Below, one piece after another: positions 26,895 to 35,702 of a stretch of DNA of 64,000 nt. The notes under the pieces are model-generated. The model saw only the letters and a program-made list of their open reading frames with translations, did not search any database and was not told the origin of the DNA. Every line of letters begins with the position of its first letter. Position 1 is the stretch's first letter. Source of the stretch: Methylocaldum szegediense (GTDB lineage Bacteria > Pseudomonadota > Gammaproteobacteria > Methylococcales > Methylococcaceae); assembly GCF_949769195.1 (NCBI RefSeq), contig NZ_OX458333.1, forward strand, positions 1,984,001-2,048,000. Direction: 5' to 3'. The translations under genes were made by a program, and so were the position numbers.

Positions 26895-28781
26895 ATGCCC
26901 ACCGAAATGAGTTGGAGTCTAGAACAGGCGGTCGATACCTACGCTATCGAGCATTGGGGAGAAGGCTACTTCGGCATCAACGACGAAGGCCATGTGGTCG
27001 TCTGGCCCACCAAGGACCCGGCGCAAGGCTCGGTGGATCTCTTCGAAATCGCCCACGCGGTGCGCCAGGAGGGCTTGTCGCTGCCGGTTCTGGTACGCTT
27101 CACCGATATCCTCCGCGACCGCGTGAACCTGCTGCACAAGGCCTTTGAAAAGGCTCGCCATGAGCACGATTATGGCGGCAGCTATACGCCGGTATACCCG
27201 ATCAAGGTCAACCAACAGCGTAGCGTGATCGAAGGCATTTTGAAGAACGGCCACGCGTCGGTCGGCCTGGAAGCCGGCAGCAAATCGGAACTTCTGGCCA
27301 TTATGGCCTTATCCGATGCCGGCACGGTCATCTGCAACGGCTATAAAGATCGATCCTACATCCGCCTGGCCCTGATCGGCCTCAGCCTTGGGCTGAACGT
27401 CTTCATCGTCATTGAAAAGTTGTCCGAGCTGGAACTGGTGCTTTCCGAGTCGCGTGATCTGGGAATCGAACCGCAATTGGGCGTCCGTATCCGACTGTCC
27501 AGCATCGGCGCCGGCAAATGGCAGAACAGCGGCGGCGAAAAATCGAAATTCGGCCTGCACGCGAACGAACTGCTCAGGCTCGTTTCCAAGCTGCGCGAAG
27601 CCGGCGGGCTCGAATGGCTCAAGTTGATGCATTTCCACATGGGCTCGCAGGTCGCGAACATCAACGACATCAAGACCGCGCTGCGGGAAGCCTGCCGCTA
27701 TTACGTCGAGTTGAGGGCACTCGGCGCTCATCTCGCTTGGGCCGACGTGGGCGGTGGACTTGGCGTCGATTACGAGGGCACCCATTCGGTCAGCGACTGT
27801 TCCATCAACTACAGCATCGACGAATACGCCCACAGCATCGTGCGCGCCTTCTCCGAAGCGTGCGCCGAGTACGGCTTGCCGCACCCGAACCTGATCACCG
27901 AATCCGGACGCGCCATGAGCGCGCATCATGCAGTGCTGATCACCAATGTCATCGATGTCGAATCGGTGGCCGAAGATGCCAGTCCGCCAGCCGAAATTAC
28001 AGCCAAACCCTTGCAGGACCTGGCCGACCTACTCCGCATATTACCCCGAGAATCGCCGCTGGGCGTGTATCACGACGCGCAGTTCGATCTCGCCGAAGCC
28101 CGTGCGATGTATGTACAGGGCAAACTGAGTCTGACTGAACTCGCCGAGGCGGAACGGCTTAACGCGGCCATTTGCCATGCCGTGCACCGACGCCTCGACA
28201 TTCGGCTTCGCGCCCATCGCGAGCTGATCGACGAACTTAACGAACGGCTCGCCGACAAGGTGTTCTGCAATTTTTCGCTGTTCCAGTCCATGCCCGACGC
28301 CTGGGCGATCGCACAGGTGTTTCCGGTCATGCCCTTGCAGCGTTTAAACGAAGAGCCCACGCGCCGCGCGGTCATCCAAGACCTGACTTGCGATTCCGAC
28401 GGGCGGATCAATACCTACATCGACCGGCAGAGCCTAGAAGCAACCTTGCCGCTGCATACCCGCGAGCCGGGCGAGCCGTATCTAATCGGCATTTTTCTGG
28501 TTGGCGCCTATCAGGAAATCTTGGGCGACATGCACAATCTGTTCGGCGACACGCATTCGGTCAACGTCGAACTCGACGGCGCTGGCGGCTACCGTTTCAT
28601 TCAGCCCATGCGCGGCGACGGCACCCATGACCTCTTGCGCTACGTACACATCGATCCGGAAGATCTGGAGCGCACCTATCGCAAGAAGCTGGTCGAGGCT
28701 CGTGTCGCCCCCGAAAAGCGCAAGCGCTTCGAGAGCGAATTGATTGCCGGCTTGAGAAATTACACCTACCTCGAGGAGTAA
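26895..28781 (+). CDS. speA: Biosynthetic arginine decarboxylase
   Basis: This 628-residue PLP enzyme converts arginine to agmatine, the first step from arginine to putrescine. The PLP lysine lies in YPIKVNQQRSV (Lys104). Fold III barrel motifs are visible in LMHFHMGSQVANI and DVGGGLGVDYEGT. The catalytic cysteine-loop region is near the C terminus, and the family ending (YTYLEE) is complete. Length matches the SpeA family (about 630). It diverges from speE. No agmatinase or agmatine deiminase gene is in the window. A dehydrogenase gene starts 6 bp downstream. Confidence 0.95.
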   Translation: MPTEMSWSLEQAVDTYAIEHWGEGYFGINDEGHVVVWPTKDPAQGSVDLFEIAHAVRQEGLSLPVLVRFTDILRDRVNLLHKAFEKARHEHDYGGSYTPVYPIKVNQQRSVIEGILKNGHASVGLEAGSKSELLAIMALSDAGTVICNGYKDRSYIRLALIGLSLGLNVFIVIEKLSELELVLSESRDLGIEPQLGVRIRLSSIGAGKWQNSGGEKSKFGLHANELLRLVSKLREAGGLEWLKLMHFHMGSQVANINDIKTALREACRYYVELRALGAHLAWADVGGGLGVDYEGTHSVSDCSINYSIDEYAHSIVRAFSEACAEYGLPHPNLITESGRAMSAHHAVLITNVIDVESVAEDASPPAEITAKPLQDLADLLRILPRESPLGVYHDAQFDLAEARAMYVQGKLSLTELAEAERLNAAICHAVHRRLDIRLRAHRELIDELNERLADKVFCNFSLFQSMPDAWAIAQVFPVMPLQRLNEEPTRRAVIQDLTCDSDGRINTYIDRQSLEATLPLHTREPGEPYLIGIFLVGAYQEILGDMHNLFGDTHSVNVELDGAGGYRFIQPMRGDGTHDLLRYVHIDPEDLERTYRKKLVEARVAPEKRKRFESELIAGLRNYTYLEE

Positions 28782-28787
28782 ACGGCA

Positions 28788-29672
28788 TTGAACACCGAAA
28801 CCAAGAAGGACATTCGAGCGGGTTTTATCGGTCTCGGCGCCATGGGAACTCACATGGCGCGGAATGTGGCCAGAGGGCATTTCCTGTCGTCCGTCTGGAA
28901 CCGCACCGAGGCCAGCGCAATAACGCTTTCTCAAGAATTGGGCGTGCAGTGCGCCGCTTCGCCCGCGCTTCTCGCCGCCCATGTCGACGTGATTTTGATC
29001 TGCGTCTCGGCCGATGCCGACGTTCTGGAAGTGATCCATGCACTTCTGCCGGGACTGCGCCCTCAATCGATCGTGGTCGACATGTCCACGGTAAGCAGCG
29101 ATACCGCGCGTGAAGCCGCGAGGCTGGTTGAAAACAAGGGGGCTGACTTCCTCGATGCGCCCGTAACCGGAGGTGTCGAGGGTGCGAAAAACGGGACGCT
29201 AGCGATCATGGTAGGCGGCAAGCTCACGACCTTGGAAAAAGCCTTGCCGATACTGGAAACTATGGGCAGCCGAATCGTTCACATGGGCGAGGTCGGTGCT
29301 GGCCAGGCAGCTAAGGCGGTGAATCAAATCATGGCAGCCGGCATCAACGAGGCCGTCACCGAAGCCCTGGCATTCGGAGAAACACTGGGCCTGGACATGC
29401 GCAAGGTCATCGACGTCGTCTCCAGCGGAGCAGCAGGCAATTGGTTTCTGGAAAAACGCGGACCGACCATGACCCAAGGCATCTTCAAACCGGGCTTCAA
29501 GCTCGCACTACACCAGAAGGATCTGAAAATCTGCAAGGGCATGGCGGATAAGCTGGGAATCAAACTCCCAGTTACCGAAATGGCCATGAACGATTACGCC
29601 AAGCTTATCGCCGAAGGACATGGCGACGAGGATATCTCGGCACTGTACCGCCTCAAGCGACCGTCGCCGTGA
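28788..29672 (+). CDS. 3-hydroxyisobutyrate dehydrogenase-family oxidoreductase
   Basis: This 294-residue NAD(P)-dependent beta-hydroxyacid dehydrogenase has the nucleotide loop GFIGLGAMGTHMARNV (about residues 12-27). The substrate motif is DAPVTGGVEGAKNGTLAIMVGG, and the catalytic Lys is in GAGQAAKAVNQIM. It could act on 3-hydroxyisobutyrate, tartronate semialdehyde or succinic semialdehyde; sequence alone does not decide. The start is a TTG at 28788, with GAGGAG about 10 bases upstream inside the end of speA. It is followed by a gene overlapping by 4 bp (GTGA). Confidence 0.88.
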   Translation: MNTETKKDIRAGFIGLGAMGTHMARNVARGHFLSSVWNRTEASAITLSQELGVQCAASPALLAAHVDVILICVSADADVLEVIHALLPGLRPQSIVVDMSTVSSDTAREAARLVENKGADFLDAPVTGGVEGAKNGTLAIMVGGKLTTLEKALPILETMGSRIVHMGEVGAGQAAKAVNQIMAAGINEAVTEALAFGETLGLDMRKVIDVVSSGAAGNWFLEKRGPTMTQGIFKPGFKLALHQKDLKICKGMADKLGIKLPVTEMAMNDYAKLIAEGHGDEDISALYRLKRPSP

Positions 29673-30949
29673 GTTTCGCGCGAACGGTCTGGATCAGAAT
29701 CCATCTTTGCCTCGCCCTGAGCGTCGGCTTTCTATTCGTCCTGATCGGTCTCAGCGGGAGCCTAAGCGTCTACCGTGAGGAACTCGACGAACTGCTCAAT
29801 CCCGCTCTGACAGTCGACGACCCAAAAGGCGAATATCTGCCCCTGGACCGCATCATGGCAGCGGTGCAAGAGGCGCATCCGCACCGAACCAGAGCCTGGG
29901 TACTAGAGATGCCAACATCTCCCCGCGGCATGATTACCGCCTGGTACGAAAAACCTTTCGAAACCGCGGGCGAGCTTTACGCACCGCTCATGGTGTCGGT
30001 CAACCCGTACACGGCCGAAGTGGTCGCCAGCCGATTCTGGGGCCGAACGGCCGCGACCTGGATCTGTGATCTCCATACTCAGCTGCATCTTGGATTGTTC
30101 GGCTGGAACAGCGTTGGCATCCTGGGATTGTTGCTGATCGTCTCGACGATAACCGGTCTTTATCTGTGGTGGCCGGGATTCAGCCGGCTTCGGCAAAGTC
30201 TCGCGATCAGGCACAATGCCGGTCTGGCGCGCTTTGCTTTCGACCTGCACCGGATGCTCGGTCTCTTCAGCGCCGGCATCCTGCTATTGTTGGCGTTCAC
30301 CGGATTCCATCTGGCTTACCCGAAACTGCTGGAAACGATACTCGGTGCTTCGGACATGGGACACGGCGACGGCGGTCCAGAAATCCTCAGTACAGGCGCG
30401 CCCAACGGCCGCCCCGTCAGTCTATCGGAAGCGGTCCTGCTCGCCCGAGGACCGTTCCCGAGCGCAGAGCTGAGACGCATCACCACGCCGGATGGAGAGA
30501 ACGGTACTTATCGCATCAACTTGCGCCGCCCTGGAGAACCGAGTATCAGACACCCGTCGACCCTGGTCTGGGTCGACCGCTGGAGCGGACAGATTCGCGA
30601 AATACGCAATCCCAATCAATTCACCGACGGTCAAGCTTTTATCACTTGGATATGGCCTTCGCACACCGGCGAAGCTTTCGGCCCAATAGGTCGTTTCGCC
30701 TGGTTCTGTGTTGGCCTGATGCCAGCCGTACTTTACGTGACTGGCCTATTGCATTGGCTGCATCGACGCGGTTCGATCCAAGATCGGGAAATAAATCTCG
30801 CCCCGCTTCGCCCAAAGCTCAAACGTACATGGAACACTCTCTTGTATAACTCGCTAAACCTCATCCGTTTCACCCGCCGTTTCGCAAGCTGGGCTATCGA
30901 GTGGATGTTCCGTATCGTTCGCTGGGGTAAGCAGCGTTATCTCGATTGA
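29669..30949 (+). CDS. PepSY-associated membrane protein
   Basis: This 426-residue inner-membrane protein has the PepSY_TM architecture: membrane segments near residues 10-35, 145-170, 195-225 and 345-370, with periplasmic PepSY-like loops between. Conserved His residues are visible in WICDLHTQLHLGLFG and FDLHRMLGLFSAGILL. Family members are often encoded beside TonB receptors and are thought to reduce ferric siderophores or bind heme. Here a TonB receptor lies about 1.6 kb away on the other strand. It starts with a GTG overlapping the upstream stop, so it is coupled to the dehydrogenase gene. Confidence 0.85.
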   Translation: MSFARTVWIRIHLCLALSVGFLFVLIGLSGSLSVYREELDELLNPALTVDDPKGEYLPLDRIMAAVQEAHPHRTRAWVLEMPTSPRGMITAWYEKPFETAGELYAPLMVSVNPYTAEVVASRFWGRTAATWICDLHTQLHLGLFGWNSVGILGLLLIVSTITGLYLWWPGFSRLRQSLAIRHNAGLARFAFDLHRMLGLFSAGILLLLAFTGFHLAYPKLLETILGASDMGHGDGGPEILSTGAPNGRPVSLSEAVLLARGPFPSAELRRITTPDGENGTYRINLRRPGEPSIRHPSTLVWVDRWSGQIREIRNPNQFTDGQAFITWIWPSHTGEAFGPIGRFAWFCVGLMPAVLYVTGLLHWLHRRGSIQDREINLAPLRPKLKRTWNTLLYNSLNLIRFTRRFASWAIEWMFRIVRWGKQRYLD

Positions 30950-31132
30950 GCTTCGACAGGGATTCCTTGACATGTCTTTTTGACGGATTACCGCGGCAAC
31001 GCAACGAACGGTGGATCGCTTAGAGCCTATCTCAATAGGCCGTTCACCTTGAGCTTGTCGTTAGAGTGAGAGCTATATAAGCACAGGGGCGATCCGAGTC
31101 TCCCCTGCGCTTACGTTGGCTTTACAGATGTT

Positions 31133-32374
31133 CTATCTGGCCTTACCGTCGAGGGCAATCAGCTTGAGCCCATCCTTGTCCATAGCCCAGGACACGTAAA
31201 CGCGGTCGCCGTTGGCGTGCAGGAAGGGATTGTCGACCGCGCTGTCAGTTTCGGCCAGAACGCGCGGCTCGCTCCAACTCGTTCCGCCGTCGGTCGAGCG
31301 CATGGTCTTGAGTTGATTGTTCTTGCCGTCGAATTCCAGCCAGACCAAATCCACCTGCTTCCCAATGCTCAGGACATGAGGGTGGGCCGGCATAGCCTCC
31401 GGGTTCCCGAACCGGATCGGTTGACTGAAGTGAGCGCCGATATCATCGGAGTAGGCGTAAAAGAGGCCCGTTGCGTCCGGCGCAGCGCTATACCAAGTCA
31501 AGTGATAACGCCCGTCCTTGGCGACCGACAGACCCGGCCCGTGGTGTGGACAGCCTTCGATGTGCCAGTTTTCGTGCGTCACCCGAAGCGGGCGGCCGGG
31601 CTTGTCCCAATCAGCAAACTTGAGCAGCGCATGGTCGCGGATGTTCTCGGGATAAACATTACGCCAAACAACGAGCGGCAAACCATCGATGTCGATGGCG
31701 GTCTGCAGTCGACAGCACTGGCAGGTGAAATCCGCCGCCTTGGCGTTTGGCTTGAAGCTCTTGCCGCCGTCGTCCGACCACGTGTAATAGAGAGAAGAAC
31801 CGTTGTAAGGCTGATCCTTGGCCTTTGCAGCTTGGGCATCCCGCGCATCCAGCCAGGCGATAAAAATTTTGCCGTCGCGGCTCACTGCCAGGCTGTCAAA
31901 TGAATGGCCGATAATATCCAGGTTGTCATTGATCGTAACCGGCTCTGAGAAAGTTTTTCCGCCATCCACCGAGCGAGCGAAGCGGATATAACTGCTGAAA
32001 CGCTTTTCCAGGCCCTGCGTCCATGTGAGATAAATCTCGCCTTTCGGGCCGATCGCGATCTTGGGTCTGCTCTCGCCGTGGGCAAGTACATTTTCCGGTT
32101 CGCGATTCACAGCCACCGGCTTGCTCAGGGTTTTGCCGCCATCCTTTGAGGACTGAACGTAAATTCGCCCCTGCTGCACCCATGAAAGCCATAACCGACC
32201 ATCCGCATCGAAGACCGCGCTGGGCGTCCGTGCGCATTTCGGAGTGGGCGCGGTCGCCGAATCCTTGCAATAAGCGGGTTGCGAAGAGGATGTGGCGCTC
32301 TCCTGCCCGGCCCAGACGAATTGGCTGGCCAGTGCCAGAGCGGGCAAGCCGATTAATCTGCAAAAAACATTCAT
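31133..32374 (-). CDS. Exported BNR-repeat (sialidase-fold) protein
   Basis: This 413-residue protein has a signal peptide (cleavage near FVWAGQ, about residue 23) and a six-bladed propeller built on Asp-box repeats. Examples are SSKDGGKTLS, SVDGGKTFS, SDDGGKSFK and STDGGTSWS. The sialidase arginine triad is not evident, so it is probably not a true neuraminidase. A CQCC cluster in FTCQCCRLQTAID and a GCPHHGP motif could bind metal. It lies 144 bp downstream of a TonB receptor on the same strand, so a role with that receptor's ligand is likely. The ATG at 32374 has AAGGTG upstream. Confidence 0.8.
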   Translation of the reverse strand: MNVFCRLIGLPALALASQFVWAGQESATSSSQPAYCKDSATAPTPKCARTPSAVFDADGRLWLSWVQQGRIYVQSSKDGGKTLSKPVAVNREPENVLAHGESRPKIAIGPKGEIYLTWTQGLEKRFSSYIRFARSVDGGKTFSEPVTINDNLDIIGHSFDSLAVSRDGKIFIAWLDARDAQAAKAKDQPYNGSSLYYTWSDDGGKSFKPNAKAADFTCQCCRLQTAIDIDGLPLVVWRNVYPENIRDHALLKFADWDKPGRPLRVTHENWHIEGCPHHGPGLSVAKDGRYHLTWYSAAPDATGLFYAYSDDIGAHFSQPIRFGNPEAMPAHPHVLSIGKQVDLVWLEFDGKNNQLKTMRSTDGGTSWSEPRVLAETDSAVDNPFLHANGDRVYVSWAMDKDGLKLIALDGKAR

Positions 32375-32517
32375 CACCTTTCACCTTTTTTCGGGTTTAC
32401 ACAACCTCAAACGGAAGATAACCGAGAATTCCCTATCGAGCCAGGTGCGGGGTTCTCCGAGACTCATACGACCGACGACGCGAACGCCGAAATCCATCCC
32501 CGCCGACTGCCAGGCGA

Positions 32518-34779
32518 TCAGTAATCGATCGAGATCCCTCCGAAGATCGTGCGATCGAAACCCGGATTGAGGATAGCGGTCCCGCTCCGGGTTGCCCTAT
32601 CAGCCACGTTGGTGCTGGCGACCCATTTTTCGTCCGTGAGGTTACGCCCTTCGACAAACACGTGGTAGCCAAGTTTATTGAACGTGCTCTTATAGCCGGC
32701 GCGGGCGCCGAACAAGGTATAAGCGGGCGCCTTGAGGGTGTTGGCGTAGTCCACGTAATAATTGCTGGTCATGCGGATGTTCGGACCGATGTAGAATCCG
32801 GACGGGTGCTCGTAAATCGCTTCTGCACCCCCGAAATGGTGCGGTACGCCCGGAATGTAGTTGTCGCCGTAGGCGGGATCGTTGTCGTATATGAAACGCT
32901 GATAGGTATAGGTCAACCGCACGCGCAGCAAGTCATCCCCCATCAAATCCAAAGGAATCAGAGCACCTGTGCCGACTTCGACGCCCGTGTGGGTGGTCTT
33001 GTCGGCATTATTGGTACTGGTTTGGGTTTGGCCGGGCAGCAGCGTGGAGAGAATCTCGTTGTTGACCCAGGAGTGGTAGACCGCGAGATCCCAGTTGAAG
33101 ACGCCGGCCTCCCCGCGGGTTCCCACTTCGATGGTCGTCGCCTCTTGCGCGTCCAGAGCAGATTCGTTGCTTGTCTGATTCAATCGCGGATCCCGGAACG
33201 CCAATTGACTATTGATCGGCGGCTCGTAGCTGCGGCTGAAATTAGCATAGAACTGCTGTTTTTCAGTCGGCTGCCAAAGCAGGCCGACCTTTGGACTGAA
33301 CGCGGTATACCAACGGGACGCATCAGTCTCGAAGGCATTGCTGATATTTGACGTGGGCACGACGTAGTCATTCAGGCTACGCCGCTTAGCATGAATGAAC
33401 TGTCCGCCCACCACAAGGTCCAGGGTAGAAGTCAGCGCAAATCGGTCCTCCGCGAAAATTTCGATATTGAAAGCCTCGCTTTTCGAGTTATTCAGCCTGG
33501 TGCCGATCTCGGCGCCCGGCAAGGTATTGTCCACCGTGCCGTAGGACTTGCTCCAGCCGAAGAAACCACCTACCACGAAGTTATTGCGCGAACCGAACAG
33601 CGTTCCGTCGTGAGTGAAACGCCAACTGAGGCCGGCGTCCTGCTGTCGATTGCGGTTGAACGAGCCCGCCAGATTGCCGTAGTCGATCATAAGACCGCCG
33701 CATGCGGGATCATTGATCGTCACGATGCCTTCCGAGTCCGGCGTCCCCCGGCACGGTGGTCTCGTCGAATTGAATGGCGGCAAGGGATGCCACAGCCGGC
33801 GATTTTCATACCATGCCCCCACCGTCAGCACATCGTCGGGCGTCAATCTGATCGTATGCCGAATGTCGCCGCGCAAAGTTTCGAGATTGCGCTGAACGTC
33901 TAGAGTCTTGAAATTATTGAAGAACGATCCGGGCGACAAACCATTCTGAGCTTGATAAGGATCGTCGTAATACTGATCGAAAGAAAGCGACCCCGGCAGC
34001 TGCAACTGGTTCTTGCTGGCGTACAGATGTACGCGGGTCTCCTGATCCTCGTTCCACCGGTAACCGAAATTGGCGTAGCCCCTGGAAATATCCTCTTCGC
34101 TATGGTCCCGGTAACTATTGTTATAAGTGCCGGTATACGAAATGAAATAATCGAGATCCTCGTTCAGCACGCCGCCGACCATCAGCTGTGGACGGTAGTA
34201 ATCATGCGACCCGGTGATAAAGGTCATGTGAACACCTGGCGTATTGCGGCCGTTGCGCGACACGAAATTCACCGCTCCGCCCAAGAAAGCCGAGCCGTAT
34301 TGCAAAGCATTGGCCCCTCGATACACCTCGGTATAAAGCGCATTCATCGGCTCCAAAAGTTCAGGGTTGGTAAAACCATCCGTTCCGGTTAGCGGCAGAC
34401 CGTCACGCAGGTAACGCATGCCCGCCTGCCCGAAGGTCTGTGATACGCCTTGGCCACGCACCAGGATGCGGGTTTCGGAATTACCGTAGCGGCTTTGCGA
34501 GAAAATCCCCGGCGAATAACTCAGAACATCGGCTACGCCCCCCGGCGTCGGCCGGCTGCGATACTCGTCGGAATGAATGAAGGTCGTTGCACCAGGGACC
34601 TGGGAGAGCTTGTACCTCGCCGTTTCCGCGCTGGGCGTCGTCAGAGATTCGTCGACTTCCTCGGGTGCCGTCACTTCGATCGTCTCCAAACGGTGTTCTT
34701 CGACATGATCGGCGGCGACGAACCCGGACAGCAAAACGTTTAAACCAAGAACTGTCGCACCGGAACGAAATGGCGACAT
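32518..34779 (-). CDS. TonB-dependent outer-membrane receptor (FecA-like)
   Basis: This 753-residue receptor would import a metal chelate or similar ligand across the outer membrane using TonB. The signal peptide spans about residues 1-23. The plug domain holds RLETIEVTAPEEVDE (TonB-box region), LVRGQGVSQTFGQAGMRYLRDGLPLTGTDG and ANALQYGSAFLGGAVNFVSRN. The 22-strand barrel ends with a terminal aromatic (GGISIDY). The ATG at 34779 has a strong GGAGGATC; the 15 extra residues of the longer frame are discarded. Plug motifs are closest to FecA-type citrate receptors, but no fecI/fecR is present. A BNR-repeat protein follows, and a 16-bp palindrome lies 135 bp upstream. Confidence 0.92.
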   Translation of the reverse strand: MSPFRSGATVLGLNVLLSGFVAADHVEEHRLETIEVTAPEEVDESLTTPSAETARYKLSQVPGATTFIHSDEYRSRPTPGGVADVLSYSPGIFSQSRYGNSETRILVRGQGVSQTFGQAGMRYLRDGLPLTGTDGFTNPELLEPMNALYTEVYRGANALQYGSAFLGGAVNFVSRNGRNTPGVHMTFITGSHDYYRPQLMVGGVLNEDLDYFISYTGTYNNSYRDHSEEDISRGYANFGYRWNEDQETRVHLYASKNQLQLPGSLSFDQYYDDPYQAQNGLSPGSFFNNFKTLDVQRNLETLRGDIRHTIRLTPDDVLTVGAWYENRRLWHPLPPFNSTRPPCRGTPDSEGIVTINDPACGGLMIDYGNLAGSFNRNRQQDAGLSWRFTHDGTLFGSRNNFVVGGFFGWSKSYGTVDNTLPGAEIGTRLNNSKSEAFNIEIFAEDRFALTSTLDLVVGGQFIHAKRRSLNDYVVPTSNISNAFETDASRWYTAFSPKVGLLWQPTEKQQFYANFSRSYEPPINSQLAFRDPRLNQTSNESALDAQEATTIEVGTRGEAGVFNWDLAVYHSWVNNEILSTLLPGQTQTSTNNADKTTHTGVEVGTGALIPLDLMGDDLLRVRLTYTYQRFIYDNDPAYGDNYIPGVPHHFGGAEAIYEHPSGFYIGPNIRMTSNYYVDYANTLKAPAYTLFGARAGYKSTFNKLGYHVFVEGRNLTDEKWVASTNVADRATRSGTAILNPGFDRTIFGGISIDY

Positions 34780-34913
34780 GAATAGATCCTCCAGCGTTTT
34801 CGTTGCGTTTTTATATCGAGACAAGAATTTTTCTTTAGGAATATTCGTGCCATACCGCTTTCCGAAAAAACAAAGGCATTTCGTGGAACCAAAATCGCGC
34901 CGACTGCAAAATA

Positions 34914-34951
34914 TGTGTGATATGACTCATCTTAGTGAGTCATATCACACA
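34914..34951. promoter_or_regulatory. 16-bp perfect palindrome upstream of the TonB receptor
   Basis: TGTGTGATATGACTCA (34914-34929) and TGAGTCATATCACACA (34936-34951) are exact reverse complements around a 6-base TCTTAG spacer. It lies 135 bp upstream of the TonB receptor start and is probably an operator for the receptor transcript. It is unlike a Fur box. The same sequence would also form a stable RNA hairpin. Confidence 0.6.
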
Positions 34952-35702
34952 GACCGATTGATTCCGATCGCGCATTAACGGCTATACGCTGGTGTTTGGC
35001 CGAACAGCGCTCCACGCATCGGTTAGCCCTAGATTTTCCTGAGCGCGATAGAGCACGATCCCGAAACCCGCAACCATTCAAAGCGAAGAACGGCCCCAAA
35101 GGGCCAGATGATTTCAAAAGCTTGATGAAAGCGTTTTACCCAGGTCGTTTCACGCAGCATTTGTCGTCTCTTCCGGCAACCTTCAAGGGCGGTGCCGATC
35201 CCCGAGCGGCGCTACGATAATCGCTAGTCGGCACAAACCGTTGCGAACGCTACTGTCACCAGCGATCTTCAGGGATTTCACACACTCGAGGGACGATTAA
35301 CGCAATTTCATATCGCGTGCAGCAGTTCATTCGAGCAGCCAAGGCGGATCAATTTGCCCCTACGGTATGCCTTAGCGCCCGTCAATCCGCCGCATGGGCT
35401 CATGGACACAGTTGTCCCAGGAAAAATGAAAGGTCAAGTGAACTTGGCAGAGGCGTGCGCCTGTTTGAAAGCCCTGACGACGGCGCCCGCCGCTACACCG
35501 CTCGATCAGGCGATTCTCATCGAAGGACATATCCCGAGCCCGTGGTCCGCACGGGCTGGGCAGTTCAACCGGTCAAGAAGCGCTCCACGTCTGAAGTTGT
35601 CAGATCGCGCCTAAAAAAACAGGGCAAGGCTGTTAGGTATGGTCGAGGCGTCGCGTCGGCCCTAACCGGACCAAACACCTCTATCCTTTGGCTCGAGAAA
35701 AT
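34952..35702. other. No supportable gene
   Basis: About 750 bp between the TonB promoter region and glrR. Open frames of 85-130 codons on the plus strand (35317-35706 and 35354-35614) lack domains and have unnatural composition. A small GGCCCCAAAGGGCC hairpin occurs near 35090. The region may hold decayed coding sequence, but I cannot identify it. Confidence 0.4.

Noticed and set aside
27309-27929. A 206-codon minus-strand frame within speA
   Set aside because: It is antisense to a complete, well conserved gene and has no motif of its own.
31133-32374. True sialidase (neuraminidase) assignment
   Set aside because: Asp-box repeats give the fold, but I could not find the arginine triad and catalytic Tyr/Glu pattern, so only the propeller fold is claimed.
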